Source of the DNA: Balaenoptera acutorostrata
Lineage: Eukaryota > Chordata > Mammalia > Artiodactyla > Balaenopteridae
Assembly: GCF_949987535.1 (NCBI RefSeq)
Contig: NC_080069.1
Span: 42,583,269-42,647,268, forward strand
DNA length: 64,000 nt
Direction: 5' to 3'
In this document: positions 1 to 9,985 of the stretch, in pieces
Position numbering within the stretch: position 1 is the first letter of the stretch
Layout of the letters: each line of letters begins with the position of its first letter
Translations under genes and position numbers: made by a program
Notes under the pieces: generated by a model
The model's input: the letters and a program-made list of their open reading frames with translations, nothing else
Told to the model about the DNA's origin: nothing
Databases searched by the model: none

Positions 1-214
1 CAAATATAGGAATTTTTCAATATTCTGAAAACATTGAAAACATTTTGCTCCCTGAGCACTTACTCTGGGATGCAAGCACATTTCATGCCTCAGAGGTACA
101 AATGCAGGACTTTCAAAAGTCCTGAGACAGAGAATGTAACATTTAGATCCTGCATTGAAAACACAGTGGGGGCAGTAACAGCTCTCTTCCTGGGGGAATG
201 TCCTCTTAGTCAAC

Positions 215-345
215 TGATGTTAATTGGATGCTTAGGTTCAAATCATGGCTTTGCCACTTACTAACTCTATAAATTTGGTCAGGGCAGTTACTTTCTCCAG
301 GATGTTGTTTCCTGCTCTATAAAATGAAGAAAATTTTAGCATCAC
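215..345 (+). repeat. MIR SINE fragment
   Basis: Matches the tRNA-related core and 3' part of the MIR consensus in sense orientation: 'caaatcatggctttgccact', 'ttactaactctataaatttg', then a 'cctgctctataaaatgaaga' stretch. It is diverged, as expected for an old mammal-wide SINE. Assignment is by recalled consensus, not by alignment. Confidence 0.7.
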
Positions 346-388
346 TGTGAGAACAGAGATAATGCTGTGAGGAGCTCAGCAATTTGTC

Positions 389-1056
389 CAGAGCTGTGCT
401 GTCTAACACGGCAGCCCCCTGTGGCTGCTGAGCACTGGCAATGCGGCTGGTCTGAATGGAGACATGCTGTAAGTGTGCAAATGCACACCAATTTCAAAGA
501 CTTAGTACCAAAAAAGTGTCTAAACTATTTTATTATTTTGATATTGTTATATACTATTTTGGATATCTTGGCTTCAAATAAAGAGCATTATTGGGGCTTC
601 CCTGGTGGCGCCGTGGTTAAGAATCCGCCTGCCAATGCAGGGGACATGGGTTCTAGCCCTGGTCAGGGAAGATCCCACATGCCACGGAGCAGCTAAACCC
701 GTGCGCCGCAACTACTGAGCCTGCGCTCTAGAGCCCGCAAGCCACAACTACTGAAGCCTGCGTGCCACAGCTACTGAAGCCCGTGCGCCTAGAGCCCGTG
801 CTCCACAACAAGAGAAGCCACTGCAATGAGAAGCCCGCACACTGCAACGAAGAGTAGCCCCCAGTCGCCGCAACTAGAGAAAGCCCGCGCACAGCAACAA
901 AGACCCAATACAGCCAAAAATAATAAATAAATTAAAAATTAATTTTAAAAAATTTTTTTAAAAAGAGCATTATTAAAATTAATTTTAATTTCTTTTACTT
1001 TTCATATGCTTTCTTCTTTAGTGTGGCTTGCGTTGTATTTTTGTTGGACAGCTCTA
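389..1056. mobile_element. hAT-type nonautonomous DNA transposon remnant, split by a SINE
   Basis: The left end begins 'cagagctgtgctgtctaac' and the right end near 1044-1056 reads 'ttggacagctctag', an imperfect inverted pair of the 'CAGAGCTGTCCAATA' kind known from hAT/Charlie-type elements. The motif 'gctgctgagcactggcaatg' also fits that family. The CHR SINE at 593-961 sits inside it. The exact family name is uncertain. Confidence 0.5.
593..961 (+). mobile_element. CHR-type tRNA-derived SINE with target-site duplication
   Basis: Starts with 'ggggcttccctggtggcg', has a tRNA-like head with an RNA polymerase III B-box-like 'gggttctagccc', a body of 'gccgcaactactgag'-type units and an A-rich tail. 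It is flanked by the 13-bp direct repeat 'aaagagcattatt' at 580-592 and 962-974, so its boundaries are certain. This SINE class is characteristic of cetaceans and related cetartiodactyls. It inserted into an older hAT-like element. Confidence 0.93.
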
Positions 1057-1497
1057 GAACGTAATAAAGATTCAAATTTTTTAAAAAAGAAATCAAAGGG
1101 GGGTTCTCCATTGCAGAGTTGTCCAGTTGTCGTTTTTATCTTTGGGGGGACATTCAATTCTTAGGACACTGTAGGACATTTGGCTGGGGTCCTCTGGCCT
1201 GGATGGTTTAGGACAGGCTGGGGTAGGGATGATGCATATTATTTCATTGTCTGTTAGGGGAGTGAGTGGAGAGTTTAAAAATAGCATCCCCCTCCCTCCT
1301 CCGGCCCCATGCTGATCCCTCCCGAGTTATTTCTGTTGGCTGCATTAGGAGCCTGACACTTGATTCATTCAGTGCGCCCTGCCTCGGTCCTTTAAAACAG
1401 AATGGACAGTTAGTGAAAGGTCAAAGCCACTATGGCTGGCGGTAGCTGCCCTGGGCCATGACAGGCGGAGGAGACTGAGGGAATTGAAGAACCAGTA

Positions 1498-1624
1498 ATG
1501 GCAAAATGCTTGGTCAAGATCCAGACTCGGAGGGGTCTCCGCCTGCAGTTGGTGAACCACTGCAGCAGCAACGTGTTTGTCCGTCTGCTGAGACACAGTC
1601 CCAAGATCACAGCCAGAAACACGG
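1498..1624 (+). CDS. FRMD3: Candidate alternative first coding exon of FRMD3
   Basis: A 42-codon open frame starts at an ATG with G at -3 and G at +4, preceded in frame by a TGA at 1459-1461, so this ATG would be the true start. It runs to 1624, where CGG|GTACGT is a good 5' splice site. The exon would end in phase 1 (one base of a split codon), which is the phase needed by the FRMD3 terminal exon at 25726. Splicing would give a glycine codon and continue into the known C-terminal frame. The predicted peptide is basic and unlike a FERM domain. The surrounding 1300-1830 is not recognisable as a repeat, is locally GC-rich, and has a TATA-like 'tttaaaa' near 1391. An alternative reading is an internal exon beginning after 'gacag' at 1464. 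The overlapping +1 frame (from 1506) is also open but does not match the splice phase. No transcript evidence is available to me. Confidence 0.33.
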
Positions 1625-2440
1625 GTACGTGCTCTGCGCTGGGCTCTCCTCCGCGCCTGAGAAGAGTGCGGGCTTTCCAGCTGCCGGCTCACCGCGGGCC
1701 GGCGGCTGGGAGAGAAGCCTAGGCGAACCCAGTGTCAGAGGTTTGTGATAAGGATGAGAAAGAGGGAGGGAGAAAAGCAGAGAGGCAGGCGGGAAGGAGA
1801 GAGTGAGCAAGCGAGCGCTGAGGGAAAATGGGAGGGCTTGAAAGGGGGGTCCTGGCCCTCCTATTAAGTGAAATGGTATGAAGTCGTCCTAAAGGCTAAC
1901 AAATTACATGCCAGTAGTAGCCCGGTTAGGAAGGAGGCAGCAGTGGGGTGTCCAATCCAGATGGCCCAGGAATGACTGAAGATCATAGAGAGGACAGACT
2001 GGATGATCAAAAGATGCTCCTCCCTCCTTTCATTGTTCAAAGTTTAAGATCTTCAAGTGTGCTTGCCTGGATGAGGCAAAACTCCCCTTTATCTTCAAAG
2101 TAGAGCTGTCCTGAAATACAATAGCAGTTAAAGAACTGGGATCAAACTGAGGTTCTGCTAATTTCCTTTTCATTGAAAATGTATTTTGTGTGTTATTTTG
2201 TGGTCCTTGGGGGAAAACAGGAATTGAAATAGGAATTTTAAAAAATCAGAGCCTACAGCAGGAAAGGAGCTGCTGTTATATATGTATATGTGGTTTTCAC
2301 CAAATGATTAAAATTTTTAAAATCCTGGGAAATGTCTGGAATTGGCCATACCACATGCACATGTGTGGAACTGACTTCTGAGTGAATTGAAATGAAATTA
2401 ATTGTATTTGTATAATGACATAGATAAATAGATGATGTGT
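1625..2440. other. Intronic sequence without recognised gene or repeat
   Basis: After the candidate exon the sequence is purine-rich (1745-1840, 'gagaaagagggagggag'-like), then ordinary AT-rich intronic DNA. I see no convincing open frame, RNA gene or named repeat. Confidence 0.4.
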
Positions 2441-2469
2441 TCTTATTATAAAAGATTTTTAAAGTACAA

Positions 2470-4240
2470 TTTTATAGAATGTTTTCCTTGACGCTAATAC
2501 TCCTGATAGCCAGTGTATGCACATTGACGTGTAGAATGGATATAGGATTTTTTTTTTACATAAATGGGATTGTTCTATATGTATTATTTTACAATTCATT
2601 TTTTTCACTTTATCATATGGCTTGAAGGACTTTCCATATCAATACATATTAATCTGTATCCTTTTAAAAATTGGCTGAATAATATCATGTAGTGTAGAGA
2701 TGTCATAATTTATTTAATCACCAAATTATTGCTGGAAAACTGATATTTCCTACTTATTAGCTGTAACAGTGCTGCAATGAATGTGCATATACAAGTATTT
2801 CTCTATGACAGATTCTTAAAAGTTGAAGGATATGCACATTTTAAATTTTGATGGAAATGGGCAAATAAATTATCCTCTGAAAGACTAACACTCACTAACA
2901 AGGTGAGTACGAGAATGGCTGCTTCCCCACATAAGCACTAACCCTGATGTGACCAATTTCTAAGATTGAAAAAAAAAAAATGAGATTTTATTGTTTTAAT
3001 TTGCCTGTTCCTTTTTACTAGTGAGGGTGAGCATCCTTTCAAAGGATAATTGTCCATGTGCATTTCTCCTGGGAATTACTTGTTTACTTTGTGAATTCCT
3101 GTTTTGTTTTTGTCCTTCCCTTATAGATTGTGGGAATTTTTTTATAATCTGCATATTAATCCTTTGCCTTTTACAAGTATTAACTTCTTTCCTCGTAATT
3201 TGTTCTTGGCTTTTAACTTATTTTAATGTTAACTTTGTAGCACAGGCACTTTTCATATGCACAGCTTCTGCATGTGCAGACTACTTAATTTTTTTATGTT
3301 CTAAGTTTTATTATTTTATGTCAGTTTCCCTCATTCCAAGATTATAAACATGTTTTCTGTGTTTTCATCCTCATAATTAATGCATTAGCTTGAACTATGT
3401 GAAATTGCTGATACTCAACTTCTTTTGACCTACAAAAAATGGTGATTTCATGTGGTTTGATCTAATATTTGTTTTTATTTGACCTGTTAACTTCTTTGGA
3501 ATTTTTATGTGTGTTTGACAAGAAGAAGGGGTATACTTTTTCCCTCTCCCAATTGGTTAGTGATTTTTCTCAAAGTTATTTATCATAACCTTGCATTATT
3601 TTCAAAGGTATATTTCTGAATTGCATATTTTAGTATTCCTGCTCCATTATTAACTATAGTATAGTTTTGACATCAGACAGGTCAAGTTCCCCCTCATGGA
3701 CCTTTTTTTATCCAGAGTTTCTTGATTAATCATGTGCACTTTCTCCATTTGTCATTTCTGAAAATGTGTTGAGATTTGTATTGAAATTGCAGTGAATTTT
3801 AGTTTAATTAGAGGAGATCTAGATCTTCAAAATAACTGACTTCTATTCAGGAACACTGCTATATTCCTTCATTTTTTTCAGATTTTCTTTTACGTTATTC
3901 AGCTATGTCTTAATGTCATCCTCACGCAAGTTTTGCATATTTCTTATGGATATCCTGGATATTACGTGGCTATTCTAATTTGTGCGTTTAGCTATTTTGA
4001 ATGGGATTTTCCATTATCATATTTTTTATGGTCTTTGCTTGTGTGTAGTAAATCACCTGCTTTGAATCTGAACACCTTACTGACTTCTAATTAATCCCCC
4101 TAGCTTATTAGAGTCTTTGCCTTTTCTTGTAGATGATACTATCACCTGGAAATAGTGACAGTTTTGTGCCTTCCTTTCCAATATTTACACTTCTTATTTG
4201 TTGTCTTTATCATATTGCATTATTGAGGTCCACCAGGATG
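2470..4240 (-). mobile_element. Ancient L1 fragment (ORF2 to 3' part), minus strand
   Basis: Contains diverged reverse-complement L1 landmarks: 'acataaatgggattgttcta', 'ctttccatatcaatacata', 'gtgctgcaatgaatgtgcat', 'gtttactttgtgaattcctg'. All frames are riddled with stops. Probably an L1ME/L1M-age copy. The boundaries are approximate. Confidence 0.65.
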
Positions 4241-4834
4241 ACGCTGAAGTTCAGTGAGGATTTTTTGTCATGTTCCTGACTTTGGTGTGATGATTGATTG
4301 TGATGACAGAGAGACCCATGAGATGGTGACAGCTGCATCAGTTAGCATGACATTAGCAGCAAGGAACTCTAACAAACACTGGTTTAAATAATAAAGTGAT
4401 TTATTATCCAAGACAACACCAAGTCCAGAGTCAGGGATGATTCCAGGATTGAGAAGCCAGGTTCATTTTATCTCTCTGCACTGCTCTTCTCAGTTGGCCA
4501 GAACTCCCCCTCAGACCATTTGCCATCAGCATCATAGGATGGCTGCCAGAATTCCTGGTGTCTCTTTCACATACAATGTCAAGAGAAAGTCTGTATCTGT
4601 CCAGTATGTTCTTAGAAGCAAGAAACCTTTGTCAGAATTTCCCCCTCTACCTCTCTCCCCCTGGCGACTCTTCCCTTCATTTTTCATTTTCAGGGTTGGC
4701 TCACATACCCACTTCCAAACCAGAGACCGCCAAGAGAATGGAATTACCATCATTGGCTGAGACTAATCATCTGGGAGAGAAATGAATGAGTCAACCATGG
4801 AAACTGTGAGATAAGCATCTATGTAGGAGAGCCT
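4241..4834. other. Unassigned intronic sequence
   Basis: No gene visible. The stretch near 4380-4560 ('ctggtttaaataataaagtg' and 'ggatggctgccagaattcc') looks like an old interspersed element, but I cannot name it. Short open frames on both strands here lack start context, splice sites or recognisable domains. Confidence 0.3.
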
Positions 4835-5890
4835 TCTGAGAGGAGGTGACAGATGAGGTCTTAGAGAACGAGTAGGAGCCATCTGAGTGCAGAAGGACAT
4901 TCCAGGGAAAGGCAACAGTCTGTGCAAAGGCACAGAGGCATGATATAGCGTAACACATTGGGGCACCTCTAAATAGATAGGAACAGTGGAAATGTGTGGG
5001 GTAGAGGTGTGCTTTTTATGCTGGAGTTTAAATTTTATCCTGAAAGCCATGAAAAACCTTTTAAGAAGAGGATTTGTTACCGACCAGGGTTCATGGCCTT
5101 CCCTAGTCAATAGAAATTGACTAGAGGCAAGACAAGAAATTCAGGCAAGGCTTTATTGGGGCCCCTGCTGTAGCAGTGGGGAGCGAGAACAAACAACAGG
5201 TTCCCTTGCTTGCTGGCTCCCTGAGGGGGGCAAGCGTGTTCCTTCTATGGGGTGAGGATAGGGGTGTGTCCAGGGATCAGGCCAGAGGGGTGGCTTAGGT
5301 GTTTTGCTTACCCCTCTGGTGGTGTTGTGTGCAGGAGGTATTCTCAGTACCCTGCTTTTGCTCCTGACACCCTGTTTTTGCTCCAGGCTCTTCAAAAGTG
5401 GCAGTTGGGTTTTTTGATCTCTGTATCTTTTGGCTCCAGTATTTGCCCCAACTGCACATGCACACAGTTATTTTTAGTCCCATACAGTTTCTTTGTATTT
5501 TGTTGCTGGAGGAGAGGTGTGTCCAGGTGCAAGCACTGCAGCAAAGGGTCCCAGGTCCCAGCCTGACTCAGATTCATATGACTAATTAGGCATTTTAAAA
5601 TGATTGTTCTGGCAACAATTCAGAAGGAGCCAGACTGAGATCAGGGAAACCAGTGAGGAGGCCATTGCTGTCCTGCAGTTGAGAAGTGGTAAGCATGGGG
5701 GGGATGGAGAGGCAGGGACTGCTTTGAAAGTGAACATGGTGGCAGAGTTTGTAGAAGCTGGTGACAGATATGGGGTGAGCAGTGAGTGAGAAGTCACGGC
5801 CAACCCTTAGATTTCTGGCATGGGTAGAAGGTGATGCCATTTACTATATAGTAACTGGTAGAGGAGGGAAAGTCTGGGGTGGGAGATACA
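4835..5890 (+). repeat. Mammal-wide interspersed repeat (unnamed here), split by an LTR
   Basis: The left part (to 5074) has 'gaaggacattccagggaaag' and 'tctgtgcaaaggcacagagg'. The right part resumes at 5575 with 'cattttaaaatgattgttct' and 'aggaggccattgctgtcctg'. These are consecutive blocks of a repeat seen widely in mammalian introns. A second copy, with the same order of blocks, is at 13426-14060. I recognise the sequence class but not its formal family name. Confidence 0.45.
5075..5570 (-). mobile_element. Solo LTR of an endogenous retrovirus
   Basis: A 496-bp unit that starts with TG and ends with CA on the + strand, flanked on both sides by the 4-bp direct repeat 'gatt' (5071-5074 and 5571-5574), as expected of a class I type integration. 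On the minus strand it carries an AATAAA-type poly(A) signal (plus-strand 'ctttattggggcccc' near 5150), placing the U3-R-U5 order right to left. No internal retroviral sequence adjoins it, so it is a recombined solo LTR. The same family reappears, in opposite orientation, at 63734. Confidence 0.8.
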
Positions 5891-6114
5891 GACTGGATGT
5901 AGGATACGAGCCTACATCCAGGTGTGTGGTGAGTCTGCAGCTCATTGGACGGTTTTGAGTTGAGATGGGTCAGAGATTCATTAACATGTGTTTCTCAAAC
6001 TAAACTAAGTCATGTTCAAACTTCTCTGGTCAAATAAATTTGGGAAATATTGAGTTAAATAAAGCAAAACTGGTTTCTTCTCTTTGGGACCTCTCAGACA
6101 TTTTAATATGTAAA

Positions 6115-6300
6115 TAGTAATGTTACTGAGTGTTTACTGTGAGCCAACCACTTCCCCCAGGTTAATTCATGACTCCTCTGTGCACAGTATCCCCATGCGG
6201 TATGGCCTGAATTTTTCCATTTTATAGATTTCACTGAACGGAGAGATTAAGTAACTTGCTCAAGGTCACATGACAATACAAGGCCAGGATTCAGACACAG
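6115..6300 (-). repeat. MIR SINE fragment
   Basis: Reverse-complement MIR landmarks in order: 'gtgagccaaccacttccccc', 'ttccattttatagatttcac', 'taagtaacttgctcaaggtc', 'aaggccaggattcagacac'. Confidence 0.7.
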
Positions 6301-6335
6301 AAAGATAATTTAAGAGCTTATATTCTTTTTAATTT

Positions 6336-7185
6336 CAGCTTTATTGAGGTATAATGGACAAATAAAATTGATAGATATTTAAAGTATATATTGTGGCAAT
6401 TTGATGTACATTGTGAAAAGATTCCTCGTACTTAACTGATTAGCACATTCATTACCTCACATATTTATCAGTTTTGTTTTGTTTTGTTTTGGTGAGAACA
6501 TTTAAGTTCTACTCTCTTGCAAATTTCAATTGTATAAAACAGTGTTATCAACTATAATGACCATGTTTTACATTAGAACATCAAACCTTATTCATCTTAC
6601 AGCTGAAAGTTTGCACCCTTTCCCTGTTTCTCCCACCCCCTAGCCCATGGCGACCACTTTTCTACTTTCTGTTTCTATGAGTTTGACTTTTCTTTGTTGT
6701 TGTGTTTTGTTGTTGTTGTTTATTTTAGATTCCACATATAAGTGATACCTTGGAGAATTTGTCTTTCTCTGACTTATTTCACCTACATAATGCCCTCAAG
6801 GCCCATCCATGTTGTCACAAATGGCAGGATTTTCTTCTTTCTTATGGTTGAATAATATTCCATTGTATACATATACCACATCTTCTATCTTCTTTATCCA
6901 TTCATCCATTGATGGCCATTTAGGTTGTTTCCATATCTTGGCTATTGTGAATAATGCTGCAATGAACATGGGAGTGCAGATATCTCTTCAAGATCCTATT
7001 TTCATTTCCTTTGGATATATACTCAGAAGTGGGGATTGTTAGATCATATGGTAGTTCTATTTTTAATTTTGGGGGGACCCTCCATACTGTTTTCCATAGT
7101 GGCTGCACCAACAGTGCACAGAAGTTCCCTTTTCCCTACATCCTCACCAGCACATGTAATCACTTGTCTTTTTGATGATAGCCAT
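6336..7185 (-). mobile_element. Old L1 3' portion (L1MA/MB-like), minus strand
   Basis: Opens with reverse-complement 3' UTR 'cagctttattgaggtataat' and proceeds into the C-terminal ORF2 region ('atccattcatccattgatgg', 'aataatgctgcaatgaacat'). Several stops; clearly a 5'-truncated fossil. It ends at 7185, where another L1 begins within a short duplicated sequence. Confidence 0.75.
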
Positions 7186-7296
7186 GACTTTTTTTGAAGT
7201 ATAGTTTTTGTACAATATTATATAAGTTAGAGCTATACAATATAGTGATTCACAATTTTTAAAGGTTATACTCCATTTATAGTTATTATAAAATAT

Positions 7297-7942
7297 ATCT
7301 GAAGAAAACCATTTTTTGAAAAGATATGTGCACCCCAGTGTTCATTGCAGCACTATTTACAGTAGCCAAGATATGGAAGCAACCTAAGTGTCCATTGACA
7401 GATGAATGGATAAAGAAGATGTGGTATATATACACAATGGAACATTACTCGGCCATAAAAAAGAATGAAATAATGCCATTTGCAGCAACATGGCTGGACC
7501 TAGAGATTATCATACTGAGTAAAGTAAGCCAGACAGAGAAAGACAAATATCATATGATATCGCTTATATGTGGAATCTAAAAAATGATACAAATGAGCTT
7601 ATTTACAAAACAGAAATAGACTCACAGATATAGAAAACGAATTTATGGTTACCAGAGGGGAAAGGGGGTGATAAATTAGGAGTTTAGGATTAAAATATAC
7701 ACACCACTATATATAAAATAGATAACCAACAAACACCTACTGTATAGTACAGGAAACTATACTCAGTATCTTGTAATAACCTATAATGGAAGAGAATTTT
7801 AAAAAGAATATATATGTGTGTGTGTGTGTGTATGTATATATATATATATAAAACTGAATCACTTTGCTGTACATCCGAGACTAACACAACATTGTAAATC
7901 AACTATATTTTAAGAAAAATTTTTTAAAAAGAAAATATAAAA
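7297..7942 (+). mobile_element. 5'-truncated L1 inserted in an L1, plus strand
   Basis: Contains the last part of ORF2 (peptide from 7326 with '[20 protein letters not shown]') and the cetartiodactyl-type 3' UTR ending 'cattgtaaatcaactatatt' plus an A-rich tail. It is flanked by the 9-bp repeat 'ataaaatat' at 7288-7296 and 7943-7951, showing insertion into the minus-strand L1 around it. Confidence 0.85.
7809..7850. repeat. (TG)n(TA)n microsatellite in an L1 3' UTR
   Basis: Alternating TG then TA dinucleotides inside the 3' UTR of the truncated L1. Other copies of the same L1 3' UTR (near 45710) have only a short 'atatatgtatatgtat' at this place, so the microsatellite expanded after insertion. 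Confidence 0.85.
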
Positions 7943-8510
7943 ATAAAATATTGGCTATATTCCTGGTGTTATACAATATATCCTTGTTGCTTATTTTATA
8001 CCTAATAGTTTATACCTTTCAATCCCCTACTCCTGTATTTCCCCTTCCTCTTCCCTCACCCAACTGGTAACCAATAGTTTTTTTCTCTGTGAGTTTGCTT
8101 TTTTGTTATATTCGCTAGTTTGTTGTGTTTTTTAGATTCCACATATAAGTGATATTATACAGTATTTGTCTTTCTCTGTCTGACTTATTTCACTTAGCAT
8201 AATGCCCTCCAAGTCCATCTATGTTGCTGCAATGGCAAAATTTCCTTCTTTATGGCTAAGTAGTATTCCACTGTATATATACACAACATCTTCTTTATCC
8301 ATTCATCTGTTGGTAGACACTTAGGTTGCTTCCATATCTTGGCAATTGTAAATAATGTTGCTGTGAACATTGGGGTGCATATATCTTTTTGAATTAGTGT
8401 TTTTGGTTTTTTTCTGATATATACCCAGGAGTGGAATTGCTAGGTCATATGGTAGTTCTATTTTTAGTTTTTTGAGGAATCTCCGTATCGTTTTCTACAG
8501 TGATAGCCAT

Positions 8511-9844
8511 AATTTTTGATGAGAGCTTTTACTCTTAACCTTAATAGTAATGTCCAAAAGGTGATAGTGTGCACAGTTTCCCAAACTAATTTCAAGGAAC
8601 AATGGACAAGGACACAAGTGACCTGCAGAGCTGTGTTGAGTAATGCTGCAGTAGCATGGTGGAGCCATGCATATGGTTGAGACTCTAAGGGGGAGGGTAC
8701 AGAGTGACAAGAGCAGAGAGCTGAGGCTACCACAAATAGAGGTGAAAAGACTGTGGAAAAGACAGAGGTAGCTTAGAATCATGAGATGGAAACCAAGAGA
8801 GTGTGAAGTCACAGAGGTAGAGTGGTCAGTAGGAGGACAGAAGAGAACACACATTGTCTTTAGCAACATGGTGATCATTGGATATCTTGGTGAGAGCCAT
8901 TTCAGTGGTCTGGAAGGGGCAGTTGACTGCTGCAATACGAGGACAAGGATTGACTGAATTCTCTTGAATTCTAGATATTGAAATTAAAAAAAAATGGTAA
9001 GACGAAGGTTTCAAAATGTTCAGCTACTCTAGAGGCATGACCAGGAGGTTGGTAGATGATGACCACAAGGAGAAGTGAGATTGATGTTCATGTCTAGGAA
9101 GAACATTAGGATTTGCTGTGAAGTGTGTGTGAGTGTGTGTGTCTAAGTTTCCATTCGTCTATACTTTCCTGAGTCACTGGGATGACTCTTACGGGTTTTA
9201 AATAGAATGAGCAGGCAGCTTCCCAAGGATATTCAGAGGCATCAGGAACATTTCTAGTGTGAGATATTTTGCAGTGTCTATGCCTGAAAGTGAAAACTCT
9301 CATCTGAAAAAGTACATGTCATTCTCAGGATCTTTTCTTTAAACCCATAAGACATGAGCTTCACTTGAAGGATTAGACTATATCCCCAGCAAAGGGAAGA
9401 TAAAGGAATCACACAGGAGTTTAATGGCATACCATCTTACTACAGTTGGAAGTCTGCATGCTGCTTAATGTGGATAGAAAACATTTGGGGCACCGATAGC
9501 ACATGCATAATACAGTGAACTTGAAAGCTTATTTCTAACCTAAACCATTAATCCCCACAACAGCAAGTGATTTTTTTTTTTTTTTGGCTTCCAGGATACA
9601 CGTAATTAGGTGACCATAAAACCTATTAGGCAAACCTTTTGAGAGTGAAAGGGGCACTGTAATAGTGCTGCTAGGAAACAGGCATACCGTGGGACTGTAC
9701 CAGGCAAATAGGGACAAGTGATCACCTTACATATAATGATACTGTGGTTTCAGCAAATGAAATTGGCCAATAACACAAGACTCTTCGTCTTTAGTTAAGA
9801 AGTGAGGGTCTCTCTGGGCCTCTCAGATCCCCTTCTCTTCAGGA
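8511..9844. other. Intronic sequence, nothing assigned
   Basis: No gene, splice-flanked open frame or clear named repeat seen. A short TG-rich tract lies at 9125-9143 and a T-run at 9571-9586. Purine-rich blocks at 8640-8960 may be an old repeat. Confidence 0.35.
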
Positions 9845-9985
9845 AAACATGGTGGTTTGGAACAAGCTTTGGAGTCAGGCAGGCTTGGGTACAAACTCCT
9901 GCTCTGTTGTGTCCTGGCGTCATGACCTTGTGCAGGTTACTTAACGTCTCTGAGCCTCATTTCCTCATCTCCTCTTATGAATATC
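9845..9985 (+). repeat. MIR SINE
   Basis: A good sense match to MIR: 'tttggagtcaggcaggcttg', 'ggtacaaactcctgctctgt', 'tgaccttgtgcaggttactt', 'tctctgagcctcatttcctc'. Confidence 0.85.

Larger units (their letters stand above)
7188..8500 (-). mobile_element. Younger L1 3' fragment, minus strand, split by another L1
   Basis: Begins after a T-run with 'gaagtatagtttttgtac', the artiodactyl-type L1 3' end, and resumes at about 7952 to 8500 with ORF2 3' sequence ('aagtccatctatgttgctgc', 'ttcatctgttggtagacact'). The 10-bp repeat 'tgatagccat' at 7176-7185 and 8501-8510 is a plausible target-site duplication. The central gap is the plus-strand L1 at 7297-7942. Confidence 0.75.

Noticed and set aside
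593..680. tRNA gene-like sequence with A/B-box-like motifs (also at 60534)
   Set aside because: It is the tRNA-derived head of a CHR SINE with tail and target-site duplications; it does not fold as a functional tRNA in the way a gene would need.
1506..1748. 80-codon frame overlapping the candidate FRMD3 first exon
   Set aside because: Open through the proposed splice donor but its phase does not match the terminal exon, and its ATG context is weaker.
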